From Candidatus Bathyarchaeota archaeon B63 (GTDB lineage: Archaea > Thermoproteota > Bathyarchaeia > Bathyarchaeales > DTEX01): a DNA stretch of 13,395 nt. Position 1 is the stretch's first letter. Each line of letters starts with the position of its first letter. Of the stretch, positions 13,343-13,395 are shown piece after piece. Both the position numbers and the translations under genes were made by a program. The notes under the pieces are model-generated. The model was not told the DNA's origin. It made no database searches and saw only the letters and a program-made list of their open reading frames with translations. The stretch lies in the NCBI GenBank assembly GCA_001593845.1, contig LUCF01000009.1:1-13395 (forward strand), given 5' to 3'.

Positions 13343-13395
13343 CACTCGCGAAACCCCCTTTTGGGCCCGCTTGGAGCTGGAAGCCGAAGCAGAGG

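Noticed and set aside
13354..13365. CCCCCTTTTGGG after eL24 as a terminator
   Set aside because: The stem is three base pairs and the T-run only four; too weak to call.

Overview
This is archaeal chromosomal DNA. It carries the archaeal-type information-processing clusters uS13-uS4-uS11-rpoD-eL18-uL13-uS9-rpoN-eno-uS2 and L7Ae-eS28-eL24, together with archaeal mevalonate-pathway genes. Other archaeal signs are TATA-box promoters, GGAGG or GGTGA ribosome-binding sites, frequent GTG and TTG starts, and heavy use of AGG/AGA (Arg) and ATA (Ile). All recognised genes are on the + strand and are tightly packed. I cannot name the lineage; an uncultured TACK or deep euryarchaeal lineage is only a guess. 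I see no mobile element, CRISPR array, rRNA or tRNA.

Layout. (1) 1-265: the 3' part of an S-adenosylmethionine decarboxylase gene (speD), cut by the window edge. (2) About 375-6180: a strong TATA box and then an operon-like run of uS13, uS4, uS11, RNA polymerase subunit D (with eight ferredoxin-like cysteines), eL18, uL13, uS9, RNA polymerase subunit N, a divergent enolase and uS2. (3) 6224-10250: a second TATA box and then mevalonate kinase, isopentenyl phosphate kinase, type 2 IPP isomerase and a GGPP-type prenyl synthase. Together these cover much of the route from mevalonate to the C20 precursor of archaeal lipids. (4) 10273-12030: archaeal-type glutamyl-tRNA synthetase. (5) 12037-12310: a TATA box and a 76-residue NifU C-terminal-domain Fe-S protein. 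(6) 12311-12473: an intergenic region with a strand-biased stem-loop and an elaborate L7Ae promoter/leader. (7) 12474-13342: L7Ae, eS28 and eL24.

The genes link ribosome and RNA polymerase production to isoprenoid (membrane lipid) synthesis and Fe-S protein assembly. Many archaea have this order but with rpoK between rpoN and eno, memo between uS2 and mvk, and often an RNase J gene before the prenyl synthase. None of these three is present here.

Most notable observations: (a) the SpeD residue that normally becomes the pyruvoyl cofactor (Ser) is encoded as Thr, while the other catalytic residues are kept; (b) a compound stem-loop of about 61 nt directly follows the NifU-like stop codon, and its G-U pairs show it would fold as + strand RNA; (c) a perfect tandem 7-bp repeat abuts the L7Ae TATA box, and the leader contains box C/D-like elements. 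I see no wholly new multi-gene system; most of the window is conserved housekeeping sequence.
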